Origin: JAJPKK01 sp963800215
GTDB lineage: Bacteria; Pseudomonadota; Alphaproteobacteria; Rhizobiales; Xanthobacteraceae
DNA: 64,000 bases
Assembly (NCBI GenBank): GCA_963800215.1
Contig: CAWCZY010000007.1
Location: 1-64,000, forward strand
Direction of reading: 5' to 3'
Shown here: positions 1-8,981 of the stretch, in pieces
Numbering within the stretch: the first letter of the stretch is position 1
Layout of the letters: every line of letters begins with the position of its first letter
Notes under the pieces: model-generated
Seen by the model: only the letters and a program-made list of their open reading frames with translations
Told to the model about the DNA's origin: nothing
The model's database searches: none
Translations under genes and position numbers: made by a program

Positions 1-50
1 CTGCTCGCGAGAGCGGCCGCGGCCACGATCAGACTGCGCATCGTTTTCAT
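1..50 (-). CDS. 5' end of a secreted protein, possibly an ABC substrate-binding protein (partial)
   Basis: Only the first 16 codons are in the window. The ATG at 50-48 follows a GGAGGG ribosome site, and the encoded start (MKTMRSLIVAAAALAS) is a basic tip followed by a hydrophobic core, i.e. a signal peptide. It lies 48 bp downstream of the livF stop on the same strand, where a LivK-type binding protein often sits. The binding-protein assignment is inferred from the neighbours only. Confidence 0.45.
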   Translation of the reverse strand, partial: MKTMRSLIVAAAALAS

Positions 51-98
51 ACATCCCTCCGTTCGGTGCCGGTCCGCGGCCCGCTGCGATCCGTTTGT

Positions 99-805
99 TC
101 AAACGCCGAGATAGTGCTGCAATTTGTCCCGGTTGTCGTCGAGCTCCGCCTGGGCGAAGCCCTCCACCACGCGGCCATGCTCCATCACATAGTAGCGGGC
201 CGCGCAACGGTCGCGGCGAAACGGAAATTCTGCTCCACCAGCACGATGGTGGAGCCCCGTTCCTTGAGCGTGCGGATGGTGCGGCCGATCTGCTGGATGA
301 TCACCGGCGCCAGCCCCTCGGTCGGCTCGTCGAGCAGGAGGAGCGCGCGCCGGTGCGCAGGATGCGGCCGATCGCCAGCATCTGCTGCTCGCCGCCGGAC
401 AGCTTGGTGCCCTGGCTGGCCGCCGCTCCGAGGTTGGGAAACAGCTCGAAGATCTCGCGACGGGCGAGCCCGCCCGGCCTGACGACTCGGCGGCAGCTGC
501 AGGTTCTCCTCGACATTGAGGCTCGCGAAGATGCCGCGCTCCTCCGGGCAGATCGCGATGCCGGCCGCGCGATCCGGTTCGGAGGGCAGGCCGATCAGCT
601 CGCGGCCCTCGAAGCTTCACCGAGCCGGTGCGCTTGCCGACCATGCCCATGATCGACTTCAAGGTGGTGGTCTTGCCGGCGCCGTTGCGGCCCAACAGCG
701 TCACCACCTCGCCCCGCCGACCTCGAAGTCCACGCCGTGAAGCACGTGGGATTCGCCGTACCAGCCTGCAGGCCCTCGACGGCGAGCAGGGCGCCGGCAC
801 GCCAT
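99..805 (-). pseudogene. livF: LivF-type branched-chain amino acid ABC transporter ATPase, frameshifted
   Basis: ATPase subunit expected to pair with LivG and energise high-affinity branched-chain amino acid or amide uptake at the inner membrane. The pieces lie in different frames: an N-terminal LLAVEGLQAG, a Walker A region GRNGAGKTTTLKSIMG near 660-700, a signature LSGGEQQMLAIGRILR near 365-420, and a C-terminus VMEHGRVVEGFAQAEL ending in YLGV at the stop. At least three single-base indels are needed to join them. The start is unclear because an indel falls at the livG/livF junction. The level of conservation of each piece makes sequence error likelier than old decay. Confidence 0.8.
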
Positions 806-1559
806 CGGCATCGGCATTCCCGAGATAGGCCTCGCGCACCTCGGGGTTCGCCGACACGGTCTCGTAGTCGCCTTCGGCGAGGATGCGGCCGCGCGTCAGC
901 ACGGTGATGCGGTCGGACAGATCGGCGACGACGCACAGATTGTGCTCGACCATCAGGATGGTGCGGTTGGCGCGAACGCGCCTTGATGAGCGCGGCGATG
1001 CGATCGATGTCCTCGTGGCCCATGCCGGCGGTCGGCTCGTCGAGCAGCAGCATTTCCGGGTCGAGCGCCAGGGTGGTGGCGAGTTCGAGCGCGCGCTTGC
1101 GGCCGTACGGCAATTCGGCCGCCGTGGTGGCGGCGAAGGCGGCGAGGCCGACATCGGCGATCAGCGCGAGCGCGCGGCCGTCGAAGCGCGTCGAGCACGC
1201 GGCTCGAGCGCCAGAAGTCGAACGATCCGCCGCGCTTCCTCTGCAGGGCGATGCGGACGTTTTCGAGCACGCTCAGATGCGGGAACACCGCCGAGATCTG
1301 GAACGACGCACCAGGCCCCGCCGCGCCACGTCGGCCGGCGCCAGCCGGTGATGTCGGCGCCGTTATAGACGATCCGGCCGCTGGTCGGCTTGAGAAACTT
1401 GGTCAGGAGATTGAAGCAGGTGGTCTTGCCGGCGCCGTTCGGCCCGATCAGCGCGTGAATGGTACCGCGCCCGACGCGCAGGTTGACCCCGCTCACCGCC
1501 ACGAAGCCGGCGAACTCCTTGGTGAGTTCCTCGGTTTCGAGGATGATCTCCTCACTCAT
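790..1559 (-). pseudogene. livG: LivG-type branched-chain amino acid ABC transporter ATPase, frameshifted
   Basis: Starts at the ATG 1559-1557 with MSEEIILETEELTKEFAGF and carries Walker A GPNGAGKTTCFNLLTKF. It then breaks into other frames: VFPHLSVLENVRIALQRK near 1250-1290, the Walker B stretch LDPEMLLLDEPTAGMGHED near 1025-1080, and TILMVEHNLCVVADLSDRI (H-loop) near 905-965. About four indels separate the blocks. All hallmark motifs are intact, so a functional gene with sequencing indels is the likeliest reading. It overlaps or abuts livF, as is usual for this operon. Confidence 0.82.
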
Positions 1560-1710
1560 GCCGTCAGTTTCCCTAAGGCCCGGCATATTGTTTTTGTCGC
1601 CGGTTCGGATTTGCAGTGATGCAGCGCGACGGTCCACGCGTAGCATCGGCCGGCAAGGCTCACAAGGCCGCTCGACACACGGCGAACACACGGCGGTCGT
1701 TGATGCACAT

Positions 1711-1801
1711 TTCACTGTCATCGCCCGGCTTGACCGGGCGATCCAGTAAACACCGACCGCGAGTACTGGATTGCCCGGTCAAGCCGGGCAATGACAGTGA
1801 A
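1711..1801. repeat. Palindromic intergenic repeat, copy 1
   Basis: Two inverted arms of about 35 bases (left CATCGCCCGGCTTGACCGGG, right CCCGGTCAAGCCGGGCAATG) enclose a short spacer. Nearly the same element recurs at 29847-29928 and 57508-57590. Each arm is itself a small palindrome, so it could fold as nested hairpins. It lies between livG and the anti-sigma gene. The pattern is that of a dispersed REP/RPE-like family. Confidence 0.8.
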
Positions 1802-1845
1802 AGGTCCAGTGGAAATACGTCGTTGGCACGTCCCGCGCCGGAATA

Positions 1846-2538
1846 TTATTCCGTCGGCGCGGCGAAGCTCACGATGTTTTTGGCGGCTTCGATCTCCTTG
1901 ACGAGACGGCCGAGCTCTTGCCGCGACAGGGCGCCATGAGCGACCCGCACGCGATAAATGCCGCCGGGCTTGGGACCATCGACGATCGCCGCATCGCGGC
2001 TATCGAGGAACTTGTTGACGTCGGTCATGGAGGCCTGCGGCGCGAACCGGACCAGCGCATAGGACCCGATTTCCAGTCCGCGCGTGACGGGGGCGGACGC
2101 CGTTTCGAACGACGCGGCGGCGGTCTGGGCGGCGTCGTCATGCTCCTGCAGCGCCAGCCGCGCGATCACGCCGGCCTGCAGCATGACGATCACCGCCGCG
2201 GCCGATGCGGCCCACGCGAGCGTGCGCGGGGAGAAGAATTCCGCGATCCGGGCGCCGAGGCTCGGCGAGGCCGCCGCGCGGCGTACGACCTTGCGGTCCT
2301 GGTCGATGGCGCGAAACAGCGTCTCCATCGCCCGCGCCGACGGCGCGCCGAGAGACTCGTTTAGAAGGATGGTTTCGGTCAGCTCCTCGCGCACCAGGGC
2401 GAAGCGGCGGGCCAGCTCGGGGTCGGCGGCGAGCGCGCGCTCGACTTCGGCGGCTTCGTGAGCGTCGAGGGTGCCGGCGGCATGCCACGGCAGCAGCTCT
2501 TCGAGATCGCCCGCTGAAAGCCTGTGGTTCGAATTCAT
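1846..2538 (-). CDS. Anti-sigma factor, membrane anchored
   Basis: A 230-residue protein with an N-terminal cytoplasmic segment resembling anti-sigma domains (LEELLPWHAAGTLDAHEAAEVE, about residues 12-33). One membrane helix follows at about 107-128, then a periplasmic C-terminus. No zinc-binding HxxxCxxC is visible. The ATG at 2538 overlaps the sigma-factor TGA (ATGA), with AGAGG just upstream, which supports this start over a TTG six bases earlier. Translational coupling to the ECF sigma gene argues that it sequesters that sigma factor until a periplasmic signal arrives. The signal is unknown. Confidence 0.8.
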   Translation of the reverse strand: MNSNHRLSAGDLEELLPWHAAGTLDAHEAAEVERALAADPELARRFALVREELTETILLNESLGAPSARAMETLFRAIDQDRKVVRRAAASPSLGARIAEFFSPRTLAWAASAAAVIVMLQAGVIARLALQEHDDAAQTAAASFETASAPVTRGLEIGSYALVRFAPQASMTDVNKFLDSRDAAIVDGPKPGGIYRVRVAHGALSRQELGRLVKEIEAAKNIVSFAAPTE

Positions 2539-3104
2539 GGCCAACCTCTATCCAATCCCGCTGCCTTGAGCAGCTCTGAGAGTTTCTTGCGCGCGTAGAA
2601 CATGCGCGTTTTGACGGTCGCTTCCGGGATACCGACGATTTCGGCGACTTCCTCGACGGATTTCTCGTGGTAGTAGACGAGATCGATCACTTCCCGATGC
2701 TCCTGCGAAAGCTGCTCCAGGCAGTCCCGCAACAGCTCACTCTTGTCCTTTTTCTGCAACGAGACTTCGGGAGTGTCCGCACTGTCCTCGATCGCCCCGG
2801 CCGCTTCGTCATCCAGTTCCTCGTCCGGCTTGCGCCGCATCGAGGATAGAGCCTTGAACCTCGCGATGGCCAGGAGCCAGGTAGAAACCGCACTTCGCCC
2901 CTCGAACCGATCCGCCTGACGCCACACGTCCAGAAACACCTCGCTGATCAGGTCTTCGGCACTCGCCTCGTTGCGGACGAGGCGAAGTACGAAACGGTAC
3001 ACCCGCACATGGTGGCGCGCGAACAGGACCTGCATCGCGAGCCGGTCACCTTGTGCGATCCTGCCGATCAGAACTTCGTCCGAGGCTGCAGGGTTCGCGC
3101 TCAA
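2535..3104 (-). CDS. ECF-type RNA polymerase sigma factor
   Basis: A 189-residue sigma-70 family protein lacking region 1 and most of region 3. Region 2 spans about 25-95 (ASAEDLISEVFLDVWRQADRF, then AVSTWLLAIARF). Region 4 is a helix-turn-helix at about 130-180 (LSQEHREVIDLVYYHEKSV, then IPEATVKTRMFYARKKL). It is the first gene of a two-gene operon with the overlapping anti-sigma gene, so the pair should form a signal-responsive transcription switch. ECF genes are commonly autoregulated, but I could not identify a convincing own-promoter motif in the 303-bp upstream gap. Confidence 0.92.
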   Translation of the reverse strand: MSANPAASDEVLIGRIAQGDRLAMQVLFARHHVRVYRFVLRLVRNEASAEDLISEVFLDVWRQADRFEGRSAVSTWLLAIARFKALSSMRRKPDEELDDEAAGAIEDSADTPEVSLQKKDKSELLRDCLEQLSQEHREVIDLVYYHEKSVEEVAEIVGIPEATVKTRMFYARKKLSELLKAAGLDRGWP

Positions 3105-3407
3105 CGATCGACTCGTAGGGTTTGTCGCAACGAAGCCACAATCGGTTCAAAACGGGTGGCGGGAATTTCCAGGCACAAAAAATGCAATTTTGCACCCGGC
3201 AATGTCGCCCCCTCTTCCGTGCCGGCGGACAACCTCACGAGCCGCCCAGGATACCGTAAAATGCCCTTAAAGCCTTCGCTCGGCAAGAAAACCCGCCGCC
3301 CACCCGAATTTTCCGCCGGATCGGACGCCGGGGTGGGAATTTCGCCGGGCTTAGTCTATGCGAGACGACGGCCGTTATCCTCCCCCTCACCGTGATCGGT
3401 TGCCGCA
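3105..3407. other. Divergent intergenic region, sigma factor / ureide operon
   Basis: No gene is recognised in these 303 bases. The region must hold the promoter of the ECF sigma gene (leftward) and of the ureide operon (rightward). A short A-rich patch with a small palindrome lies near 3175-3200 (AAAAAATGCAATTTTGC). No clear -35/-10 pair or operator was identified. Confidence 0.4.
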
Positions 3408-4280
3408 ATGTTCCAATTGAACTACCTGAATACCTGTACGGCGGACGCCTTCGCCGCGGCGCTGGGCGAAATCTTCGAGCATTCGCCGTGGGTTGCCCAG
3501 GGAGCCACGGCCAAGCGGCCATTCCCGACCGTCGCCGCTTTGCATGACGCCATGATGGCGGTGGTCCGGGCGGCCCCCGCCGACCGCCAGCTCGCCTTTC
3601 TACAGGCGCACCCGGAATTAGGCAGCAAGGTCGGGCGGGCCCCCGTCCTGACCGAGGCATCCCGGGACGAACAGGGGGGCCTCGGCCTCGACCGGTTGTC
3701 GGACCAGGAGTTCGAGCGGTTCAACCGCCTCAATGCCCTGTACCGGGAGCGGTTCGGGTTTCCCTTCATCATCTGCGTGCGGCGCCACACCCGCAACTCG
3801 ATCCTGCGCCAGTTCGAGCGCCGCGCCGAGCAGCCGCGGGACGTCGAATTCGCCGATGCCGTCGGCGAGATCGGTTTGATCACGCGGCTGCGCCTGGTGG
3901 CCGCGGTCGACGGCCCGGGCAAGCCGCGGACCCATGGGCATCTTTCCACCCACGTGCTCGACAATGTCCGCGGCGGGCCGGCGGCCGGCATCGAGGTCGC
4001 GCTCTATGAGGTCGGCGCCAGCGCCCGCGCCCTCATCGTCGCGGCCGTCACCAACGCCGACGGCCGCACCGACGCGCCCCTGCTCGGCGGCGGACCGTTG
4101 CGGATCGGCACCTACGAGCTGCAATTCACCGTCGGCGATTACTTCCGCGGGCCGGGAACGGCCGAGCCGCCGTTCCTCGACGTGGTGCCGATCCGGTTCT
4201 CCATCGCCGAACCCGAGGGCCACTATCACGTGCCCCTGCTGGTCACGCCGTGGAGCTATTCGACCTACCGAGGAAGTTGA
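3408..4280 (+). CDS. uraD-uraH: Bifunctional OHCU decarboxylase / 5-hydroxyisourate hydrolase
   Basis: A 290-residue fusion. Residues 1-165 are an OHCU decarboxylase (UraD) domain with the characteristic HPELGS (catalytic His68) and the YRERFGFPFIICVRR block. Residues 175-290 are a transthyretin-like HIU hydrolase with the N-terminal THVLD signature (181-185) and the C-terminal YRGS tetrapeptide. Together the two domains convert 5-hydroxyisourate, the product of urate oxidase, to S-allantoin in two steps. Plants use the same domain order in allantoin synthase. The stop lies 8 bases before the next gene's ATG, so the three ureide genes are probably co-transcribed. No urate oxidase gene is in the window. 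Confidence 0.92.
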   Translation: MFQLNYLNTCTADAFAAALGEIFEHSPWVAQGATAKRPFPTVAALHDAMMAVVRAAPADRQLAFLQAHPELGSKVGRAPVLTEASRDEQGGLGLDRLSDQEFERFNRLNALYRERFGFPFIICVRRHTRNSILRQFERRAEQPRDVEFADAVGEIGLITRLRLVAAVDGPGKPRTHGHLSTHVLDNVRGGPAAGIEVALYEVGASARALIVAAVTNADGRTDAPLLGGGPLRIGTYELQFTVGDYFRGPGTAEPPFLDVVPIRFSIAEPEGHYHVPLLVTPWSYSTYRGS

Positions 4281-4288
4281 GCACCGTA

Positions 4289-5713
4289 ATGCAGTTCGAC
4301 ACCATCATCCGCGGCGGCACGATCGCGACGGAGGCGGACACCTTCGCCTGCGACATCGGCATTCGCGGCGAAAAGATCGCGGCGCTCGGCGACGACCTCG
4401 GCGAGGCCGGCGAGGTCGTCGATGCGACCGGCCTCCTGGTACTGCCGGGCGGCATCGACAGCCACGTGCACGTAGCCCAGCCCTCGGCGCCCGGCATCGT
4501 CATGGCGGACGATTTCGAGAGCGGCACGAGGGCGGCGGCGTTCGGCGGCAACACCATGATCCTGCCCTTCGCCATGCAGCAGCGTGGCGAGTCGCTGCGC
4601 CAGGTGGTGCGGGACTATCACGCCAAGGCGGACGGCCGCTGTTACGTGGACGTTTCCTTCCACCTCATCATCGCCGACGCCTCCGAGGCCGTGCTCGGCC
4701 AGGAGCTTCCTGCCCTGGTGCATGACGGCTACACCTCCTTCAAGGTCTTCATGACCTATGAGGGGCTCGCGCTGTCCGATCTCGAAATGCTCAACGTGAT
4801 GGCGGTCGCGCGCGATACCGGCGCGCTCGTCATGGTCCATGCGGAAAACTACGATGCCATCCGCTTCCTGACCAACCGGCTGGAACGCGCCGGCAAGACC
4901 GCCCCGCGTTTTCACGCGATGTCGCGCCCGATCCCGGTGGAGCGCGAGGCGACCCACCGGGCGATCTCGCTGGCCGAGCTGGTCGACGTGCCGGTGGTGA
5001 TCGTCCATGTATCGAGCCGCGAAGCCATGGAGGAGATCCGCCGGGCCCAGCAGAAAGGCCTCAAGGTCTACGGCGAAACCTGTCCGCAATATCTGGTGCT
5101 GACGGCGCTGGACCTCGACGGCCTCAACATGGAAGGCGCGAAATATGTGTGCTCGCCGCCGCCGCGCGATACCGCGAGCCAGGAGGCGTGCTGGGAGGGG
5201 CTGGAGCAGAAGGTGTTTTCGCTGTTCTCTTCGGACCACTGCCCGTTCCGCTACGCCGACACCCATGGCAAGCTGACCCCGAAGGGAAAGACCAGCTTCC
5301 GCTGGGTGCCGAACGGAATTCCCGGCGTCGAGACGCGGCTGCCGATCCTGTTCTCGCAAGGCGTCAAGACCGGGCGCATCAGCCTCAACGAGTTCGTCGC
5401 CCTTACCGCGACCAACCATGCCAAGACCTACGGCCTCTATCCCCGCAAGGGGACGATCGCGGTGGGCAGCGACGCCGACATCGCGATCTGGGACGTCGAG
5501 CGCCGCACCACGATCTCGCAGAAGCTGATGCATCACGGCACCGACTACACCCCTTATGAGGGCATGGAAGTCACGGGTTGGCCGGTCTCCACCATGGTGC
5601 GCGGCAGGTTCGTGGTCCGCGACGGCGCGCTGGTCGGGTCGAAAGCCGGCGTCTATGTCGCCCGGGATAAATCGCCGCTCGCGGTGCCGCGCGGGCAAGT
5701 GCCGACGGTTTGA
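4289..5713 (+). CDS. hydA: Dihydropyrimidinase/hydantoinase-type cyclic amidohydrolase, possible allantoinase
   Basis: A 474-residue member of the dihydropyrimidinase/allantoinase amidohydrolase superfamily. Visible metal ligands are HVH (59-61), the lysine that becomes carboxylated in TSFKVFMTYEG (Lys152), histidines in MVHAENYD and VIVHVSS, and the Asp of SSDHCPF. The ATG at 4289 is chosen because GAGGAAG lies upstream and the protein then begins MQFDTIIRGG like its relatives. By sequence alone it looks like a hydantoinase. Its place between UraD-HIU hydrolase and PucG suggests it opens the allantoin ring here. That substrate is inferred from context. Confidence 0.85.
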   Translation: MQFDTIIRGGTIATEADTFACDIGIRGEKIAALGDDLGEAGEVVDATGLLVLPGGIDSHVHVAQPSAPGIVMADDFESGTRAAAFGGNTMILPFAMQQRGESLRQVVRDYHAKADGRCYVDVSFHLIIADASEAVLGQELPALVHDGYTSFKVFMTYEGLALSDLEMLNVMAVARDTGALVMVHAENYDAIRFLTNRLERAGKTAPRFHAMSRPIPVEREATHRAISLAELVDVPVVIVHVSSREAMEEIRRAQQKGLKVYGETCPQYLVLTALDLDGLNMEGAKYVCSPPPRDTASQEACWEGLEQKVFSLFSSDHCPFRYADTHGKLTPKGKTSFRWVPNGIPGVETRLPILFSQGVKTGRISLNEFVALTATNHAKTYGLYPRKGTIAVGSDADIAIWDVERRTTISQKLMHHGTDYTPYEGMEVTGWPVSTMVRGRFVVRDGALVGSKAGVYVARDKSPLAVPRGQVPTV

Positions 5714-5729
5714 ACCAGGAGCCCCGCAA

Positions 5730-6965
5730 GTGACCGAGCTGTTCGCTGAACTAAACCCGCCGCCGCGCATTCTGATGGGGCCGGGGCCGGTCGGGGTCGA
5801 TCCGCGCGTGCTGCGCGCCATGTCGATGCCGATGCTCGGTCAGTTCGATCCGGCCTTCACGGTCTACATGAATGAGACCATGGAGTTGCTGCGGCAGCTC
5901 TACCAGACCCGCAATCGCTGGTCGTTCCTGGTCGACGGCACCGCGCGGGCCGGCGTCGAGGCGATCCTGGTGTCGCTGATCGCGCCCGGCGACAAGGTGC
6001 TGGTGCCGGTGTTCGGCCGCTTCGGTCATCTCCTGGCGGAGATCGCATCGCGCTGCGGCGGCGACGTCGTGACGATCGAGCGCGAATGGGGCAGCGTGTT
6101 TACCACCGAGGAATTGGAGAGCGCAATCCGCCGCCACCGGCCGCGCGTGCTGGCGATCGTCCATGGCGACACCTCCACCACGATGGCCCAGCCGCTCGCG
6201 GAGATCGGCCCGATCTGCCGCGCCAACGACGTCATCCTCTATGCCGACATGACCGCCTCCCTCGGCGGCACCGACATCGCCATCGACGACTGGCAGGTCG
6301 ACGCCGCCTCGGCGGGGCTGCAGAAGTGCCTGTCCGGCCCCCCCGGCTCGGCGCCGATCACCTTCAACCAGCGCGTCGCCGACATCGTCAACAGCCGCAA
6401 GCACGTCGAGGCCGGCATCCGTGCGGCGGGCATTTCCGAGGGCAACGGCCCGCGCATCGCCTCGAACTATTTCGACCTCGCCATGCTGATGGATTATTGG
6501 GGCGAGAGCCGCCTCAACCACCACACCGAGGCGACCTCGATGCTCTACGCGGCGCGCGAATGCGTGCGCATCATCCTCGCCGAGGGGCTGGGGGCCTGCT
6601 TTGCGCGCCACCGGCTGGCGAGCGACGCGCTCTCGGCCGGACTGACCGGAATGGGCCTCGCTCTGTTCGGCGACCAGCGCCACAAGATGCCCAACGTCAC
6701 CGGGGTGATGATCCCCGCAGGCGTCGCCGGCGAGGCCGTGCGTGCGATCATGCTCAACGATTTCGGCATCGAGATCGGCACCTCGTTCGGTCCGCTCCAC
6801 GGCCGCATCTGGCGGATCGGGACCATGGGCTATGTGTGCCGCAAGGAGAACGTGCTGCATTGCCTGGCGGCGCTCGAAACCGCGCTGCGCAATTGCGGAT
6901 ACAAGGCCAACGCCGGAGCCGGGGTCGATGCGGCGCTCGCGGTGTACCGCAAGGCGGAGAAGTAA
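5730..6965 (+). CDS. pucG: PucG-like pyridoxal-phosphate aminotransferase (ureidoglycine-glyoxylate transaminase)
   Basis: A 411-residue class V (AGXT-fold) aminotransferase. It begins at GTG 5730, 9 bases after AGGAG. The N-terminal MGPGPVGVDPRVL, the VDGTARAGVEA loop, the YADMTASLGG aspartate block and the Schiff-base lysine in GLQKCLSGPPG (Lys199) are all present. The closest described function for this arrangement is (S)-ureidoglycine:glyoxylate aminotransferase, which saves nitrogen as glycine in ureide catabolism. It sits 16 bp after the cyclic amidohydrolase gene. A serine- or alanine-glyoxylate aminotransferase is the alternative. Confidence 0.8.
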   Translation: MTELFAELNPPPRILMGPGPVGVDPRVLRAMSMPMLGQFDPAFTVYMNETMELLRQLYQTRNRWSFLVDGTARAGVEAILVSLIAPGDKVLVPVFGRFGHLLAEIASRCGGDVVTIEREWGSVFTTEELESAIRRHRPRVLAIVHGDTSTTMAQPLAEIGPICRANDVILYADMTASLGGTDIAIDDWQVDAASAGLQKCLSGPPGSAPITFNQRVADIVNSRKHVEAGIRAAGISEGNGPRIASNYFDLAMLMDYWGESRLNHHTEATSMLYAARECVRIILAEGLGACFARHRLASDALSAGLTGMGLALFGDQRHKMPNVTGVMIPAGVAGEAVRAIMLNDFGIEIGTSFGPLHGRIWRIGTMGYVCRKENVLHCLAALETALRNCGYKANAGAGVDAALAVYRKAEK

Positions 6966-6981
6966 GCGCCGGTCCGGCGTC

Positions 6982-7011
6982 GCTCCCTCTCCCGCTTGCG
7001 GGGGAGGGAAG
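6982..7011. terminator. Hairpin between convergent genes (dispersed palindrome)
   Basis: Imperfect inverted repeat GCTCCCTCTCCCGC / GCGGGGGAGGGAAGC between the convergent pucG and L,D-transpeptidase genes. The same palindrome recurs at 14877-14906 and 56248-56275. It may act as a terminator but lacks a clear T-run, so it may simply be a repeat family member. Confidence 0.5.
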
Positions 7012-7075
7012 CAAAACGAAATAGCGAAGGGCGCAACAGGCTTCCCTGTTGCGCCCCGCACGATTTGCCGCGCCT

Positions 7076-8548
7076 TCAGCGGGCGAGGATGATGAAGTCC
7101 GTGTCCTTGCCGGTTTCGCCGCTGATCCCCAGGTCGGAGATGATCAGCGACGCGCCCGGAGTCACCAGGGGCGAAATCACGTCGAGCGCTTCCTGCGGAA
7201 TCTCGATGCGGTCGAGGGCCTCGGCGGGAGTGGTCGACGACGCCACCGGCGCGGGCGCCGGTGCCGCCTTGGCATCACGGCCATAGGACCTTCCCCGTGT
7301 CTCCGACTTTCTCTGCGGTTCGACGGTTGCCTTGCCGCTTGCGACCGCCTGGGCGAACCAGCGCAGCTTGCCGCCGTCGCCGGTCGGCTGGCCGGCGGTG
7401 AAGAGATAGGTGCCGAGCGGCATCTCCGGATGCGAAATCGTGATCGGCATGTCGAAGATCGGCTCATTGCCTTTGCGGACGTACAGCTTGCCCAGCTTCC
7501 GGCTGACGAACACCGACACCGGACCGGGCTTGAGCGGCCGTTCCGGGGCCGCCGCGGCCGGCGACGGAACCGGGGTTGCGGCCGGGGCGCTCGGCAGCGG
7601 ATCGGCGGCCACGGTAATGAGCCCGGGGCGCAGATCGCCGGGCCGCTGGTCGAGGGCCAAGGCCTCGGGCGCCGGCAGCGGCGAATCGCCGGAGGCGTCG
7701 ATACCCTGGCCGAGCGGAGCGGCCGGCGTGTCGGATTTCTGGGAAGCGAGCGAAGGCGGCGCCAGCGAGGTGAAGGCCGGCAAAGCGATTGCGGACGAGC
7801 CCGCGGCGGGTGCCTGCGCGGGCGCGGCCGCCTGGTCGGGAACCGGCGGCTTGGTCGCCAGCGCGACCAGGCGCGGGTGCTCGAACTCGACCGGCGTCAT
7901 CTCATTGCGCGGCGTCACCACCACGCGCACGCCCATCTTGGTCATGGTCCAAAGCCGCGACGCGAAATCGTGCGGCAGGCGGATGCAGCCATGGGAGGCC
8001 GCGTAGCCCGGCAGCACGCCCTCGTGCATCGCGACGCCCGACCACGTGATGCGCTGCATATAGGGCATCGGCGCGCCGCTGTAGATGTTGGAGTGGTGAT
8101 ACCGGTCTTTCTGGATGACGCTGAAAATCCCCATCGGCGTCGGGTGGCCGGGCATGCCGGTCGAGATCGGGGCCGAGGCGATGGGCGTTCCATCGTCGTA
8201 AACGGTCACGTGCTGGCTGCCGATCGCGACGACGATGATCAGCGGACCCGTCGGAGGCTTCGGCGGCTCCTTTTTCGCGGTGTCCTTGCCGGCGCTGCTC
8301 TTATCGGAATTGGTATGCCTGCGCACGCGGTACGAGGGTGCGATCGCAGCGCCGTCACCGAACTGCCGGCGCGCGTACGTGTTGCCGCCGTCGAAGAAAT
8401 AGTTGGAAAATGCATCGGCCGGCTTGGTCGTGCCGCCGAGGCAGACAAGACCGATGGCGGTCGCCGCCAGCCATCCGCTTTTGCCGGCGAGACCACCGGC
8501 CGGTCTTGCACGAGAAGAAGAACACGCATCCTTGCTACACGTCGCCAT
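7076..8548 (-). CDS. L,D-transpeptidase (YkuD domain) with long proline/alanine-rich C-terminus
   Basis: Secreted cell-wall enzyme that forms 3-3 peptidoglycan cross-links or anchors outer-membrane proteins. From the ATG at 8548 a signal-anchor (GWLAATAIGLVCLGG) is followed by the YkuD catalytic domain, whose active site SHGCIRLP is present near 7960-7985. The preceding conserved histidine is in GVAMHEGVLPGYAASH. The C-terminal ~270 residues are Ala/Pro-rich and contain a second conserved block (VFVSRKLGKLYVRKG to SHPEMPLGTY). In-frame upstream starts exist at 8563 and 8683 (GTG), none with a strong ribosome site, so the start is uncertain. Confidence 0.88.
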   Translation of the reverse strand: MATCSKDACSSSRARPAGGLAGKSGWLAATAIGLVCLGGTTKPADAFSNYFFDGGNTYARRQFGDGAAIAPSYRVRRHTNSDKSSAGKDTAKKEPPKPPTGPLIIVVAIGSQHVTVYDDGTPIASAPISTGMPGHPTPMGIFSVIQKDRYHHSNIYSGAPMPYMQRITWSGVAMHEGVLPGYAASHGCIRLPHDFASRLWTMTKMGVRVVVTPRNEMTPVEFEHPRLVALATKPPVPDQAAAPAQAPAAGSSAIALPAFTSLAPPSLASQKSDTPAAPLGQGIDASGDSPLPAPEALALDQRPGDLRPGLITVAADPLPSAPAATPVPSPAAAAPERPLKPGPVSVFVSRKLGKLYVRKGNEPIFDMPITISHPEMPLGTYLFTAGQPTGDGGKLRWFAQAVASGKATVEPQRKSETRGRSYGRDAKAAPAPAPVASSTTPAEALDRIEIPQEALDVISPLVTPGASLIISDLGISGETGKDTDFIILAR

Positions 8549-8981
8549 CGTCTTCGGCCCCATTTTCCGATTGCCGCCCGTCTCCTGCGCGAGCGCGCAA
8601 GGACGAAACCCCTTGTGACACGAAACTTTGACTTTCAGCCTAATTCCAGGTCCCAAAAACAACCGAACTCTCAAACGATTCACTTAGCCGATTTGGGACA
8701 ATCAATAGTTAAGATCAGGCCTCCCATGGGTCTATGCAAAAACCGACGCCTGCGGTCGCGAGCTGCGAAAAGACGCCGGGCTGTGCTGTTTGAGCATCGT
8801 GGTCATGACTTCTTTGTCTGGCGGATGCGCAGTCCGGTTCAAAAAAACAGGCGGCCTGCAAGTCCGTTCCCGGGGCGGCAGCCCTTGACGATTTCCACCG
8901 CCGGGGCAAGCCTGTCGCATCATTGTGGCGGACCGTCCGAAGCCGGCAGCCGAGATACGCCTTGTATGCACAGGTGAGGGA
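8549..8981. other. Divergent intergenic region upstream of the Rieske operon
   Basis: No convincing gene is seen. The 433 bases separate the divergently transcribed L,D-transpeptidase and Rieske genes and should carry both promoters. The stretch 8630-8720 is A/T-richer than its surroundings. No operator was identified. Confidence 0.35.
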
